Assembly (NCBI GenBank): GCA_964494805.1
Contig: CAZBST010000012.1
Coordinates: 1 to 64,000, forward strand
Direction: 5' to 3'
Length of the DNA: 64,000 nt
Source of the DNA: CAIYOL01 sp964494805
GTDB taxonomy: Bacteria; Planctomycetota; Phycisphaerae; Sedimentisphaerales; Anaerobacaceae
A program made the position numbers and the translations under genes. Under the pieces are notes generated by a model. That model was not told the DNA's origin, did not search any database, and saw only the letters and a list, made by a program, of their open reading frames with translations. Shown piece after piece: positions 44,381-53,811 of this stretch. Position 1 is the first letter of the stretch, and every line of letters starts with the position of its first letter.

Positions 44381-45227
44381 CAATTATCTCAATCTTGGTT
44401 GCGGCCATCGCTTTCATCCCACTTGGACAAATGTCGATTTTATCTCCACGGGCGAAGGTGTAATGGTTGTGGATTTAACCAGAGGTGTACCGTTTCCTGA
44501 TGCATCCTTTGATGTTGTCTACCATTCTCATTTGCTCGAGCATTTTTCCAAGAGCGAAGCTGAACACTTTTTGAGGGAGTGTTACCGTCTTCTGCGTCCC
44601 AATGGTATCTTGAGAGTGGTAGTGCCGGATTTAGAGCAGATAGTTAAAGTGTATTTGACGGCGCTTGAACAAGCCGGTTCGGGTTCCAAAGAATGGGCTG
44701 CCAACTATGAGTGGATTTTGCTGGAGATGTATGACCAGGCAGTTAGGGACTATCCCGGAGGGGAAATGGCTGCGTATCTTTCCCAAGACCACATTCCTAA
44801 TAAGGAATTTATATTGAAACGCTGTGGGATAGAAGCCAGAAATATAATAAACCGTGCCAGTTATCACCGCGAACAAAAGCATAATTTGGCCAAGCAGAAA
44901 TATCACTCTAAACAGCTGCTTGGTCGGATTTATCGTTTTGTTTGTTCCCTGCGACATTGTAGAGAGTTGCTGCTGAAAGTCCTTTGCGGCAGGGAATACC
45001 GTATGCTACAGGTCGGTCGCTTTCGCCAAAATGGAGAGAATCATCGGTGGATGTACGACCGTTATTCACTGTCGGTTTTGCTGAGCAAATGCGGCCTGAA
45101 AAGTATCAAACAACAAGTAGCTACCGAGAGCTACATACCGGACTGGACCGGTTTTAACTTGGATACGGAACCGGACGGAACCATCTACAAACCGGATTCC
45201 CTCTATATGGAGGGCGTTAAACCCTGA
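44343..45227 (+). CDS. Class I SAM-dependent methyltransferase
   Basis: The TTG start lies 38 bases inside the previous gene. NLGCGHRFHPTW is motif I, and VVYHSHLLEHFSKSEA, RLLRPNGILRVVVPD are the motif IV-VI region typical of Methyltransf_11. About 100 residues of basic, helical insert separate this core from the C-terminal strand (HRWMYDRYSL). This arrangement is common among O-antigen and exopolysaccharide methyltransferases. Confidence 0.82.
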   Translation: MDRAFTSSSARYSNYLNLGCGHRFHPTWTNVDFISTGEGVMVVDLTRGVPFPDASFDVVYHSHLLEHFSKSEAEHFLRECYRLLRPNGILRVVVPDLEQIVKVYLTALEQAGSGSKEWAANYEWILLEMYDQAVRDYPGGEMAAYLSQDHIPNKEFILKRCGIEARNIINRASYHREQKHNLAKQKYHSKQLLGRIYRFVCSLRHCRELLLKVLCGREYRMLQVGRFRQNGENHRWMYDRYSLSVLLSKCGLKSIKQQVATESYIPDWTGFNLDTEPDGTIYKPDSLYMEGVKP

Positions 45228-45228
45228 T

Positions 45229-46749
45229 ATGGAAAGACCATTAAATATATGTTTGATTAATACGTATGATATCGTCGGCGGTGCTGCAAGAGCAGCTTAT
45301 CGTCTTCATAAAGGTTTGACGTTACAGAATCACAATTCTATTATGCTCGTTCGCAAGAAAAAGTCGCAAGATATGAGTGTTCTTGCACTGGATACCATCA
45401 GCGACGAAGACAAAGCAGAGGAAGAAATTTTTTCAGTCATTCAGAAGCAACTGATTAATCAGAACAGGACAGATATTTCTGACACCTTATTCTCGTTGCC
45501 ATATCCAGGCTACGACCTTTCGGACACTAATCTAATCCGCAGTGCCGACGTAATCAATCTGCATTGGGTCAGTTATTTTCAGTCGGTGGAGTCTATAGCT
45601 TCTCTTCTTTCGCTGCACAAGCCTGTTGTGTGGACACTGCATGACCAGTGGGCGTTTACTGGCGGATGTCATTATTCGGCTGGATGTGAGAAATATACGC
45701 AACAATGCGAACGATGTCCGCAGCTTTTGGATGATTCGGACCGGCTGCCTGAGATGATATTGAAAAATAAGCTCAATTATTTTGACCGTAGTCTGGTAAT
45801 TGTTTCACCAAGCAACTGGCTTGCCCAGTGTACTCGCAAAAGCACAGTGTTTAAAAATTGTAGGATTGAAGTGATACCCAACGGACTGGATATCGATACT
45901 TTCAGGCCAACAAATAAAGTTCAGGCAAAAAAAGATTTAAGCATCAACCCTGAAACCACAACGATATTATTCGGGGCAATCTCTCATACAAAAAAAAGGA
46001 AAGGCTTCCAGCAGTTGTGCAAAGCGTTTGATTACTGTCACAAAAGCGAGAAATTTGCCGAGTTGATTCGAACGGGAAAAGTTAGAATAATGACGTTTGG
46101 CACCGCCGATTCACTGATGAAAGAAGTTGGGATTCCGGCTGTTTCTTTCGGTCATACTAATTCTGACGAAAGACTTGCAGTTATCTACTCCGCTGCTGAT
46201 TTTATGGTTCTTCCGTCTCTTGAGGATAATCTGCCTAATATAATGGTTGAGTGCCTTTCCTGCGGGACGCCTGTTATTGCCTTTGAGACTGGCGGGGTAC
46301 CTGATGCCGTTAAGCATAACCAAACAGGTTATCTTGCCGCCACTTTCGATACGGATGAAATGGGAAGCTATATTCTTGATATGCTATTCAGGCCTGAAAT
46401 CAGAAAAAGAATGTCTTCAAATGCGAGAGAACTGGCTGAAAACCACTTTTCCATGCAAATGCAAACGAACGGGTATCTGAAGCTTTTCAATGATTTAATA
46501 AGAGACCGTGCCGGTATAGGAAGCGATTCTTTGTTAGCCGAAAATAAAGAGTGTTCGCCATCATTATCTTCTGTTGACCCTGCCTTTTTCTCGCTCTACA
46601 GGAGATTTACACGTGAGGTGCTCAATAGAAATAATCGGGCATCAGACTCGGTTTACAAGGGTTCGTTTTTAAGAATAGCGTCCATTGGTGGAAAGGTTGT
46701 CAAAAGAGTCGGAAGGCCCGTAAAACGGTGGATTAAATATATACTGTAG
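45229..46749 (+). CDS. Family 4 glycosyltransferase (WcaC-like)
   Basis: The 506-residue GT-B enzyme opens with INTYDIVGGAARAAYRL. HDQWAFTGGCHY and a Cys-rich loop (CEKYTQQCERCP) are typical of WcaC-type colanic acid transferases. The donor site reads IPNGLDIDTF and PSLEDNLPNIMVECLSCGTPV, with the retaining-GT E-x7-E pattern. A helical tail follows. It begins one base after the previous stop. Confidence 0.9.
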   Translation: MERPLNICLINTYDIVGGAARAAYRLHKGLTLQNHNSIMLVRKKKSQDMSVLALDTISDEDKAEEEIFSVIQKQLINQNRTDISDTLFSLPYPGYDLSDTNLIRSADVINLHWVSYFQSVESIASLLSLHKPVVWTLHDQWAFTGGCHYSAGCEKYTQQCERCPQLLDDSDRLPEMILKNKLNYFDRSLVIVSPSNWLAQCTRKSTVFKNCRIEVIPNGLDIDTFRPTNKVQAKKDLSINPETTTILFGAISHTKKRKGFQQLCKAFDYCHKSEKFAELIRTGKVRIMTFGTADSLMKEVGIPAVSFGHTNSDERLAVIYSAADFMVLPSLEDNLPNIMVECLSCGTPVIAFETGGVPDAVKHNQTGYLAATFDTDEMGSYILDMLFRPEIRKRMSSNARELAENHFSMQMQTNGYLKLFNDLIRDRAGIGSDSLLAENKECSPSLSSVDPAFFSLYRRFTREVLNRNNRASDSVYKGSFLRIASIGGKVVKRVGRPVKRWIKYIL

Positions 46750-46751
46750 GT

Positions 46752-47786
46752 ATGCGTTGCCCATTACTTAATGAACTGCCCGCCCCGTTGGAAGGCAAAA
46801 GTGGATGGCCGTGGACCGAGCAGAGTAAGCCTCTGCCGGATACAGCTCCAGATGGTCTACCTTGGCCTAAGGTAAGTATTGTTACACCTACTTATAACCA
46901 CGGCCGGTTCATCGAAGAGTGTATTCGCTCCGTATTGCTGCAGGGTTATCCCAATTTGGAATATATCGTCATAGATGGTGGCAGCACGGATGAAACCGTT
47001 GATGTCATAAAAAAATATGAGCCCTGGTTGGCCTACTGGGAGAGTAAGTCGGACAGGGGGCAAAGCCATGCAATCAACAAAGGGCTGGAAAAAAGTACCG
47101 GAAAGTTCTTCAACTGGTATAATTCAGACGATGTACTTGCCCCCAACGGTTTGGCGACAATGGTCCGCGCGATGGTTAAATATCCCCAGGCTGGTTATAT
47201 ACACGGGCGGCGTATTTTTATTGATGATAAAGGTAAAGTGCGGGGTGGAAACAAGCATGGTTATGATAATAAAATCAGCTTTTCACCCGAGTTGGCAACT
47301 TCGGTTTCTGCTTTGAAGACGGGGTCGCAGCCGACTTGTTTGATGGACAGGGAACTTGTAATTCAAACAGGAAAGGTTGACGAAAACCTTCATTATATTA
47401 TGGATATTGACCTGTTGTTAAGAATTGCACTTATCAAAAGGCCCATATATATAAACTCCCCTTTAAGTTATGTCAGAATCCACCCTGATACAAAAAGCCT
47501 TCAATGGAATTCCCAGCGAGCGAGAGAACGGATATGTGTTGCCAACAAGATATTCAGCCGTAATGACTTGCCACCCTCCATCATGAGATTAAAAAAGCAA
47601 ACCTTCGCAACCGCTCACCGATTTGCATGGCGAAGTTATACTCGTGCAGGAATGTATAAGTTTGCCATCTGGCATTTGTTGCTGGATATTTTTTTCTCCC
47701 CGGCTCATGGCTGGAGGCAACGGCTGACAACCTATAAGCTGTTTAAGCTGGACAAAAAAGTTGTAAGATTCGATGAGGAAATCTAA
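46752..47786 (+). CDS. Family 2 glycosyltransferase
   Basis: The 344-residue GT-A enzyme has an N-terminal extension of about 35 residues before VSIVTPTYNHGRFI. VIDGGSTDETVDV and the acidic NWYNSDD (DxD position) follow. RGQSHAINKGL is typical of the WcaA-like subgroup. The start codon is two bases after the previous stop, so the two transferases are translated together. Confidence 0.88.
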   Translation: MRCPLLNELPAPLEGKSGWPWTEQSKPLPDTAPDGLPWPKVSIVTPTYNHGRFIEECIRSVLLQGYPNLEYIVIDGGSTDETVDVIKKYEPWLAYWESKSDRGQSHAINKGLEKSTGKFFNWYNSDDVLAPNGLATMVRAMVKYPQAGYIHGRRIFIDDKGKVRGGNKHGYDNKISFSPELATSVSALKTGSQPTCLMDRELVIQTGKVDENLHYIMDIDLLLRIALIKRPIYINSPLSYVRIHPDTKSLQWNSQRARERICVANKIFSRNDLPPSIMRLKKQTFATAHRFAWRSYTRAGMYKFAIWHLLLDIFFSPAHGWRQRLTTYKLFKLDKKVVRFDEEI

Positions 47787-47797
47787 CTTTTACAAAA

Positions 47798-48751
47798 ATG
47801 GAATTTTTAGCGAAAGCAAAAAAGATGGCCGGTGATTTTCTTCTTTATGCTTCGATTTTGAAAAGAGCTTTCATACAGCATGCACGGGAAATAAGGTGTT
47901 TTGTTAGAGCTAAAAAACGTTACGTCCATGATGGGTATCTGAAGAACAACCCTTCTTTGTTCTTGAGAAAAAAGGCTCATCATCTGGAACGTTGTCTGTT
48001 TGCACCTCATTTATATCCATCTCATACAGCAGAAAGTGCGGCAAAAGAAATTGAAAAAATATTAGCTGATGATAATGGCCTTCCGTCTGAACAAAAAAAA
48101 TGGGCGCAGAAAATACTTCAGGAATACAAAACTAAAGCCCAACAGAATGTTTCTGTTTTTTGCCCTATGTTGATAAATAATACAGCTCGTAAGCAACCAA
48201 CGGTTACCGCCGAAAATCTGATGAGTTTAATACGGCAGCGTCGTTCACGACGAGTTTTTATTGATACACCTCTCACAGATTCTGAGAAAGCTGCAATTTG
48301 CCAGGCGGCACAATATGCTCCTTCTTCCTGCAACCGGCAAACTCTTTATTTAATTTTTGTGGAAGAACGCGAGCTAAAGGAATTCATAGCTTCTACAATA
48401 CCCGGCGGCTGCCAGTTTTTTTCTCGGGCGCCGTGCATTCTGCTGCTTGTTTCTGACGCAGGTGACTACAGATATCCCGAGGATAGAATGGTGCCTTTTA
48501 TTGAAGGTGCTGCAGCTGTCCAGAATATTTATTTACTTTGTGAGACGATGGGCTTGGGATGTTGCTGGGGCTCATATACGAGTTTCGGGACCGTTGGTCG
48601 GGAACGTGAGGTGCGAAAGAGATTTAGAATTCCTGATACACATGTAATAGTTGCTTCTCTGGCTGTTGGAAAAAGTAACCAGGCTGTGTGTGAAATTCCA
48701 AGGGAGTCGCCGCAAAGCAGATTTTGGAACAATTATTATGGAAATAAGTAG
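47798..48751 (+). CDS. Nitroreductase-fold FMN protein with N-terminal extension
   Basis: The nitroreductase core begins near residue 140 (LIRQRRSRRVFIDTPL), with APSSCNRQTLYLI, FFSRAPCILLLV and LGCCWGSY, as in FMN-dependent oxidoreductases. About 135 residues precede it, helical and basic, unlike typical 200-residue family members. Its role in a glycan locus is unclear; it may deliver electrons for a flavin-dependent step. The stop overlaps the next gene's start by 14 bases. Confidence 0.8.
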   Translation: MEFLAKAKKMAGDFLLYASILKRAFIQHAREIRCFVRAKKRYVHDGYLKNNPSLFLRKKAHHLERCLFAPHLYPSHTAESAAKEIEKILADDNGLPSEQKKWAQKILQEYKTKAQQNVSVFCPMLINNTARKQPTVTAENLMSLIRQRRSRRVFIDTPLTDSEKAAICQAAQYAPSSCNRQTLYLIFVEERELKEFIASTIPGGCQFFSRAPCILLLVSDAGDYRYPEDRMVPFIEGAAAVQNIYLLCETMGLGCCWGSYTSFGTVGREREVRKRFRIPDTHVIVASLAVGKSNQAVCEIPRESPQSRFWNNYYGNK

Positions 48752-50120
48752 CTGCGATTTGGATATCAGACAAAAAGCTCAGGAGCTGGTTAACCTTATA
48801 AAAACCCGTTTTATTACTTCAGACGGGCTATTAGCAAGGAATTATCCCGTTACCAGTCGGACGCTTTTTACTGATTTTGACGATATTGCGCCTTTTTTCA
48901 TCTTTTTTAATGAAACCGAATTTTTATTATCGCAGGTCAGGCTTATTCGCGAGAAGAATAAAACTTTTCTTTCGCTCTGCAGTGCAGATGGTGTTTTAGT
49001 GACTCGCGCCATTGATGAATGGTTCGGCGGACTTTACGCCCTTTGGGAAGCAACAGCAGATGATGTTGCCTATAACCTGCTTAGGGAATCTGTTGAGTTC
49101 GTTCTTGAACATCTGATGAAAGATGGTTTTTTCTCAGCTGCATTTTATCCTAACACTAAAAAGGCTGTTGCTTATTATGAGCCTTGGTCGGCTGGTTTGT
49201 TGGAGACCTTCTGTGAAATGAGAGAGGAGTTCCCGGCTGGTTTCGAGCAGGCTCAGAAGATTTTGCGAAACTGGGTTCAGGATGATTATTTCAGCCGGTA
49301 CCATCTTTTCCCATATAGGGTGTATTTATCGCCTTTGAAGAATTTTGTGCAGGAAAAATTCCTCTCAAGGGCTTTTCCTTCTCAGCGTGGCAGCAGACCG
49401 CCCGGAGTCGTGGGACCATGCAGGACTCACTTGCTTAAAAGTTTTGTGAAGCAATTTATTTTTTACTCAAGTAACGGTTTATACAGCCAGTTGATGAAGT
49501 CCAATTCCACTTGTGCCTTCTCGCTTCTGGAGTTTTACAAGACTACAGGAGACCAGTTCTGGCTGCAGAGCCTGCTCAAGTGGATTAATAGCGCGATCGA
49601 AAACTTCTGCGACAATGGAAAAGTATATATGGAATGTATTCCCAAAAGCCGGGTCAGAAGAGGTGCAGGGATAACCCCTGCATTTATTCTCGTAGATGTT
49701 ATCTGTGATACGGTTTATTTTGCTGAAAATTACATCGCTCCATACAAAAACAAATTTATGTCTGTCGCAGAAGAAATAATAGATTATGCATGGCGGAATC
49801 GGTTAGATAACGGCTTGGTTCCCTATCGTGATGGGGGCGAATTTGCTCATATCGACAGTCAGGTCGATTTTGGTGTTTCTCTCAGAAGATACGCTCAGCT
49901 TTCGGGCCAACGGGCTTATATAGACAAGTCAGTAGAATTGACAAAAAGGGCTCTCGAGCTGCATTATTCTTCCGAAGGATACTTTACTTATTCCGGCAAT
50001 GTGTCAAAGAATGTTATCGACCCCAAATATAATGCATTGCTGCTTAAGGGTTTTGCCAATCTTGTTACGATAGATGAACCTTTATATCCTCGTCATTACT
50101 CATTATTCAAAGACAGATAG
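48738..50120 (+). CDS. Unrecognised, mostly helical protein, possibly an (alpha/alpha)6-barrel enzyme
   Basis: I do not recognise the family. The 460-residue protein is rich in repeated helix pairs and aromatic residues: WFGGLYALWEATADD, YYEPWSAGLLETFCEM, CAFSLLEFYKTTGDQFW and GLVPYRDGG. That pattern resembles six-hairpin glycosidase, lyase or epimerase folds. No signal peptide is seen. I chose ATG 48738 (MEISSCDL), which overlaps the nitroreductase stop; a longer in-frame version from 48651 lies inside that gene. Confidence 0.55.
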   Translation: MEISSCDLDIRQKAQELVNLIKTRFITSDGLLARNYPVTSRTLFTDFDDIAPFFIFFNETEFLLSQVRLIREKNKTFLSLCSADGVLVTRAIDEWFGGLYALWEATADDVAYNLLRESVEFVLEHLMKDGFFSAAFYPNTKKAVAYYEPWSAGLLETFCEMREEFPAGFEQAQKILRNWVQDDYFSRYHLFPYRVYLSPLKNFVQEKFLSRAFPSQRGSRPPGVVGPCRTHLLKSFVKQFIFYSSNGLYSQLMKSNSTCAFSLLEFYKTTGDQFWLQSLLKWINSAIENFCDNGKVYMECIPKSRVRRGAGITPAFILVDVICDTVYFAENYIAPYKNKFMSVAEEIIDYAWRNRLDNGLVPYRDGGEFAHIDSQVDFGVSLRRYAQLSGQRAYIDKSVELTKRALELHYSSEGYFTYSGNVSKNVIDPKYNALLLKGFANLVTIDEPLYPRHYSLFKDR

Positions 50121-50149
50121 CACCGGCTTGTTTCTTTTAGAAAATTAAT

Positions 50150-50914
50150 ATGCATTTGAAATTCTGGGTCAAAACAGCTCTTTACTATTATATGCCGGGC
50201 GGTTATGGATATGTGCGTCATCTTCGTAAATTACGCGACACCAGCTACGTTCACAGCTACGATAAACACAGCGTTCGCGATAAACATCACGCCCAAGGCG
50301 GCGGGAAAGAGCAAAATCAAAGCAGCTTCCATTATCGCGATTATAATGATTACCAGGAGTACGTAGACCACCAGAGCCGGAAGCTTGACGTGATGCTGAA
50401 AATGGGCGGTTTTACGAATCGGGCGATAACAGGTTATCGCTACAGGTTTTATCGTCGGTTCAGTCATTTGCCAGGTCTTTTGCCGGAATCGGCGCACATT
50501 CTTTGTGCCGGTGCACGCCAGGGGACAGAGGTTGAAGTTTTACGGGATATTGGTTTCAAAAATGCTTATGGCATCGATCTGAATCCAGGACCTGATAATA
50601 AATTTGTTCGCGTCGGTGATTTTATGCATCTGGAGAACCAGGACTCTTCTTTAGATATGATTTATAGTAACGCCCTGGACCACGCTTTTAACCTCGACTC
50701 TTTTTTCCATGAGCATGCTCGTGTAATAAAACCGACTGGGTACGTCTTGTATGATATTGCCGTAGGAGGAGAGCTTGGCCCGTTTGAGGCCGTTAGCTGG
50801 AAATCACAGGAGACATTGTTTTTTTTGATGCTCAAATATTTCAAAAAGCTGATAAAGGTGGAAACGGAGTCCCACTGGGTGTGGATATTGTTACAGGGTA
50901 AAACCGGAATATAA
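50150..50914 (+). CDS. SAM-dependent methyltransferase-like protein
   Basis: The 254-residue protein has a degenerate motif I (LCAGARQGTEVEVL), an acidic second strand (GIDLNPGPDN) and DMIYSNALDHAFN in the motif IV region. The family is Methyltransf_11-like; the altered Gly pattern leaves activity less sure. A basic N-terminal region of about 90 residues is unrelated to known domains. Confidence 0.7.
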   Translation: MHLKFWVKTALYYYMPGGYGYVRHLRKLRDTSYVHSYDKHSVRDKHHAQGGGKEQNQSSFHYRDYNDYQEYVDHQSRKLDVMLKMGGFTNRAITGYRYRFYRRFSHLPGLLPESAHILCAGARQGTEVEVLRDIGFKNAYGIDLNPGPDNKFVRVGDFMHLENQDSSLDMIYSNALDHAFNLDSFFHEHARVIKPTGYVLYDIAVGGELGPFEAVSWKSQETLFFLMLKYFKKLIKVETESHWVWILLQGKTGI

Positions 50915-50939
50915 GATATTTTTTAGCAGGGATAATTCA

Positions 50940-51896
50940 GTGAGTATTATTTCAGCGGCGAAAAATTTGCTTCCATACATAAAAAGAGGACATCTGACAC
51001 AGACTCTTAATCGAATAGACCATCATATCAACATAAAGATTCTTAAAAAAAGAGAGGTTATCAGAAAAGTAAACAATTACCCGATGATTCTTAACTTCGA
51101 AGAAGAAGGATTGTCAGAAAGTCTGATGATTCGCAGAGAAAGAGAAGTTGCAGAAACCGAGACGATTAAAAAAATTGTAAAGCCGGGGATGTGTGTTTTA
51201 GAAATAGGTGCAAATGTCGGGTACTATACTATTCTTATGGGGAAATTAGTTGGTGAAAACGGCAAAATATATTCTTATGAACCGTATCCTCGCAGTGTTG
51301 ACATCCTTATTCGTAACCTCAGTCTGAATAATCTTACTAACGTTGTTGAAGTCCACAACCTGGCGGTTTCCAGCGAAAATGCCGTTAAAAAGTTATACCT
51401 CGGCAGCGCAACGAATATTCACACCTTACTAAACTACAAAACCGGCGACAGCAATCCGGACTATATTGAGGTTAAAACTAAGGATATCAGAGAAATTCTG
51501 GTGAATGCCGACAGAAAAATTGACTTATTAAGAATGGATATCGAAGGTCACGAGCGTGAGATTTTTAATAGATTAAGCAGTGACATTAAAGCGTTTCTGC
51601 CGGCTCGAATATTTTTTGAGATTCACCCGCTGGGTAGCATTGACCCTGACCCAACGTTTACAAAGCCATTGACGAATATATTAGACTTGGGATATTGCCC
51701 TGAACTGGTTATTTCGTCTTCTCACGTTGATGCTAAAAAAAGATTTGATGAGTTGAACTGTCAGCCGTTTAGGACTATTGGTGTTAATGCAGGCATACAT
51801 TATTTGTATGATAACATAAAGGCCTTGGATTTATTAAAAGTGGCCGCGAGACGCCCCAAAATAACCAGGGCTATCTTGTTAAAACGTACAGAGTAG
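50940..51896 (+). CDS. FkbM-family methyltransferase
   Basis: The 318-residue protein begins on GTG. The FkbM core is clear: VLEIGANVGYYTILMGKLV, YSYEPYPRSVDIL, NLAVSS and LLRMDIEGHEREIF. The family makes sugar or polyketide O-methyl groups. It is one of the clearest methyltransferases of the locus. Confidence 0.9.
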   Translation: MSIISAAKNLLPYIKRGHLTQTLNRIDHHINIKILKKREVIRKVNNYPMILNFEEEGLSESLMIRREREVAETETIKKIVKPGMCVLEIGANVGYYTILMGKLVGENGKIYSYEPYPRSVDILIRNLSLNNLTNVVEVHNLAVSSENAVKKLYLGSATNIHTLLNYKTGDSNPDYIEVKTKDIREILVNADRKIDLLRMDIEGHEREIFNRLSSDIKAFLPARIFFEIHPLGSIDPDPTFTKPLTNILDLGYCPELVISSSHVDAKKRFDELNCQPFRTIGVNAGIHYLYDNIKALDLLKVAARRPKITRAILLKRTE

Positions 51897-51903
51897 ATAC
51901 AAT

Positions 51904-52692
51904 ATGGCAACAGGGGGAAAAATAGAAACACGCGGTCATATTATAGGTTTCAGGGAGGAGATTGACAATGCTTCCCGCCGCGGTAAGGATGCCTTTTTCA
52001 CCTGGTTTGATAGCGCCGAGAACACCGACGTGGCGTTTTTGAGAGGACAATGGGATTTTATGGTTCACATTGGTTGGCCTCTGTCTAAATACATTAGCAA
52101 TCCTGAAGATAAGGTTGCCCTGGAGATAGGACACGGTGGCGGAAGAATCTTATTGGCTGCTTGCAGAAGTTTTAAAAAAGCAATAGGAATTGATGTTCAC
52201 AATAACAATAAATTGGTTGAAGCGGAGCTTGAAAGTCGTGGCGTGTCTAACTTTGAGTTGTTCAAAACTGATGGCAATATGATACCTGTTGAAGATTCTA
52301 CAGTAGATATTGTTTATTCTTTTATTGTTTTACAGCATGTAGAAAAAATTGACGTTTTTAAACGCTATTTGAATGAAACTCGTCGCGTGTTAAAATCCAG
52401 AGGAATTGCCATATTGTATTTTGGTCGAAGATGCTTTTACTCTTTGGATAGCAGTTTTTATCTTAGTTATTTGATTGACCGTTTCCTTGAAAGGTTATTG
52501 CTCAGAAAGGGGTTTAAGGAGCTTCCGGCGAAAATAAATTGTAAAAATTTGATAGTCTCTTTAGGATATGCTGAAAAACTTGCCAGGAAATGCGGATTTC
52601 TTATATTGAAAAAATGTGTTTCCCACAGAAAAGTCCCGGATGGATTCTTATTGTATGGAGGTCAGCACGGTTTGATTTTGAAAAAGATATGA
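51904..52692 (+). CDS. Class I SAM-dependent methyltransferase
   Basis: The 262-residue protein has motif I ALEIGHGGGRILLAA, an acidic second strand (GIDVHNNNK) and IVYSFIVLQHVEKID in motif IV. The C-terminal part is basic and helical. It starts 7 bases after the FkbM gene, so the two are co-transcribed. Confidence 0.82.
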   Translation: MATGGKIETRGHIIGFREEIDNASRRGKDAFFTWFDSAENTDVAFLRGQWDFMVHIGWPLSKYISNPEDKVALEIGHGGGRILLAACRSFKKAIGIDVHNNNKLVEAELESRGVSNFELFKTDGNMIPVEDSTVDIVYSFIVLQHVEKIDVFKRYLNETRRVLKSRGIAILYFGRRCFYSLDSSFYLSYLIDRFLERLLLRKGFKELPAKINCKNLIVSLGYAEKLARKCGFLILKKCVSHRKVPDGFLLYGGQHGLILKKI

Positions 52693-52737
52693 ATAACATT
52701 TCCCAAGAGTAATCTCGGTGCAGTGCTTTAGGTTAAT

Positions 52738-53802
52738 ATGTGGCTACAAACAAGTAAAAGATACATAAGAACAGTCGAAGACTCTATAAAAAATAAAATA
52801 AACCGCAAGGATATTTACTATGTAATAGAGGGAGCAAGCTGGTCTGTAGACCACGACGGTCGTTCCATCACGGCGAATTTACCTTCTCTTAGTTCGGCAG
52901 TTGTTACTACTTGTCGCGGCATAAGAGACAGCATAGTGCATTTTGGCTCAGTCAACACTTTCTTGGGCGGCGACGGCCCAAAGCTTCCCCATAAAAGTAA
53001 CAGAATAATAGTAACCTGGTTTCATATTTCGCCGGGTGACAAACGCACCGGATTTATCCCAACGGCAGTCAAATACGTAGATTTATGGCATACTTCCTGT
53101 AACATCACCCGCAGCAGGTTGATAGAGTTGGGAATACCACAGGAAAGAATAACGGTCATTCCTCTTGGTGTAAATCTAAGTGCTTTCGGCGTGACGACGA
53201 CGCAGCAAAAAGAAAATCTGCGTGCCGAATTAGGTATCTCAAAGGGGAAAATTGTTGTCGGCTCTTTTCAAAAAGATGGCGTAGGATGGGGCGAAGGACT
53301 GGAGCCTAAACTGATAAAGGGGCCCGATGTTTTTTGCGATGTGGTTGAGAGATTACGTCGGCGATATGATTTATTTGTAGTACTTACAGGCCCGGCTCGC
53401 GGCTACATCAAACGGCGACTTGAAAGTTCAGACATTCCTTATTCACACCATTTTCTTAACGCCCCCGATGATGTTGCTCTGTATTACAAGGCGCTGGATA
53501 TTTATGTTGCGACCGGCCGCTGTGAAGGCGGGCCCAAATCTTTGGTTGAATCTTTGGCCAGCGGCGTCCCTTTGATTTCTACAAAAGCCGGTATGGCCCC
53601 TGACATTATTACCGACGGCGAAAACGGCTTTTTGTGCGATGTTGATGATGTTGACCAGATGGTGCAAAAATGCACGATGATTTTGGAAGACAAAAAAAAG
53701 AAAGAAAGAATTATCGCCAATGGGCTGACGACAGTGCAGCAATATGATTGGGCTGTTATTGCGCAGCAGTATGAAAATAATCTTTACCGTCGGCTTTTAT
53801 GA
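52738..53802 (+). CDS. Family 4 glycosyltransferase
   Basis: The 354-residue GT-B enzyme shows VIPLGVNLSAFG at the inter-domain hinge and the retaining donor motif GRCEGGPKSLVESLASGVPLIS near 262. The N-terminal half is shorter and more divergent than in most GT4 enzymes. The donor sugar is not evident. Confidence 0.88.
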   Translation: MWLQTSKRYIRTVEDSIKNKINRKDIYYVIEGASWSVDHDGRSITANLPSLSSAVVTTCRGIRDSIVHFGSVNTFLGGDGPKLPHKSNRIIVTWFHISPGDKRTGFIPTAVKYVDLWHTSCNITRSRLIELGIPQERITVIPLGVNLSAFGVTTTQQKENLRAELGISKGKIVVGSFQKDGVGWGEGLEPKLIKGPDVFCDVVERLRRRYDLFVVLTGPARGYIKRRLESSDIPYSHHFLNAPDDVALYYKALDIYVATGRCEGGPKSLVESLASGVPLISTKAGMAPDIITDGENGFLCDVDDVDQMVQKCTMILEDKKKKERIIANGLTTVQQYDWAVIAQQYENNLYRRLL

Positions 53803-53811
53803 GGACTGCTG

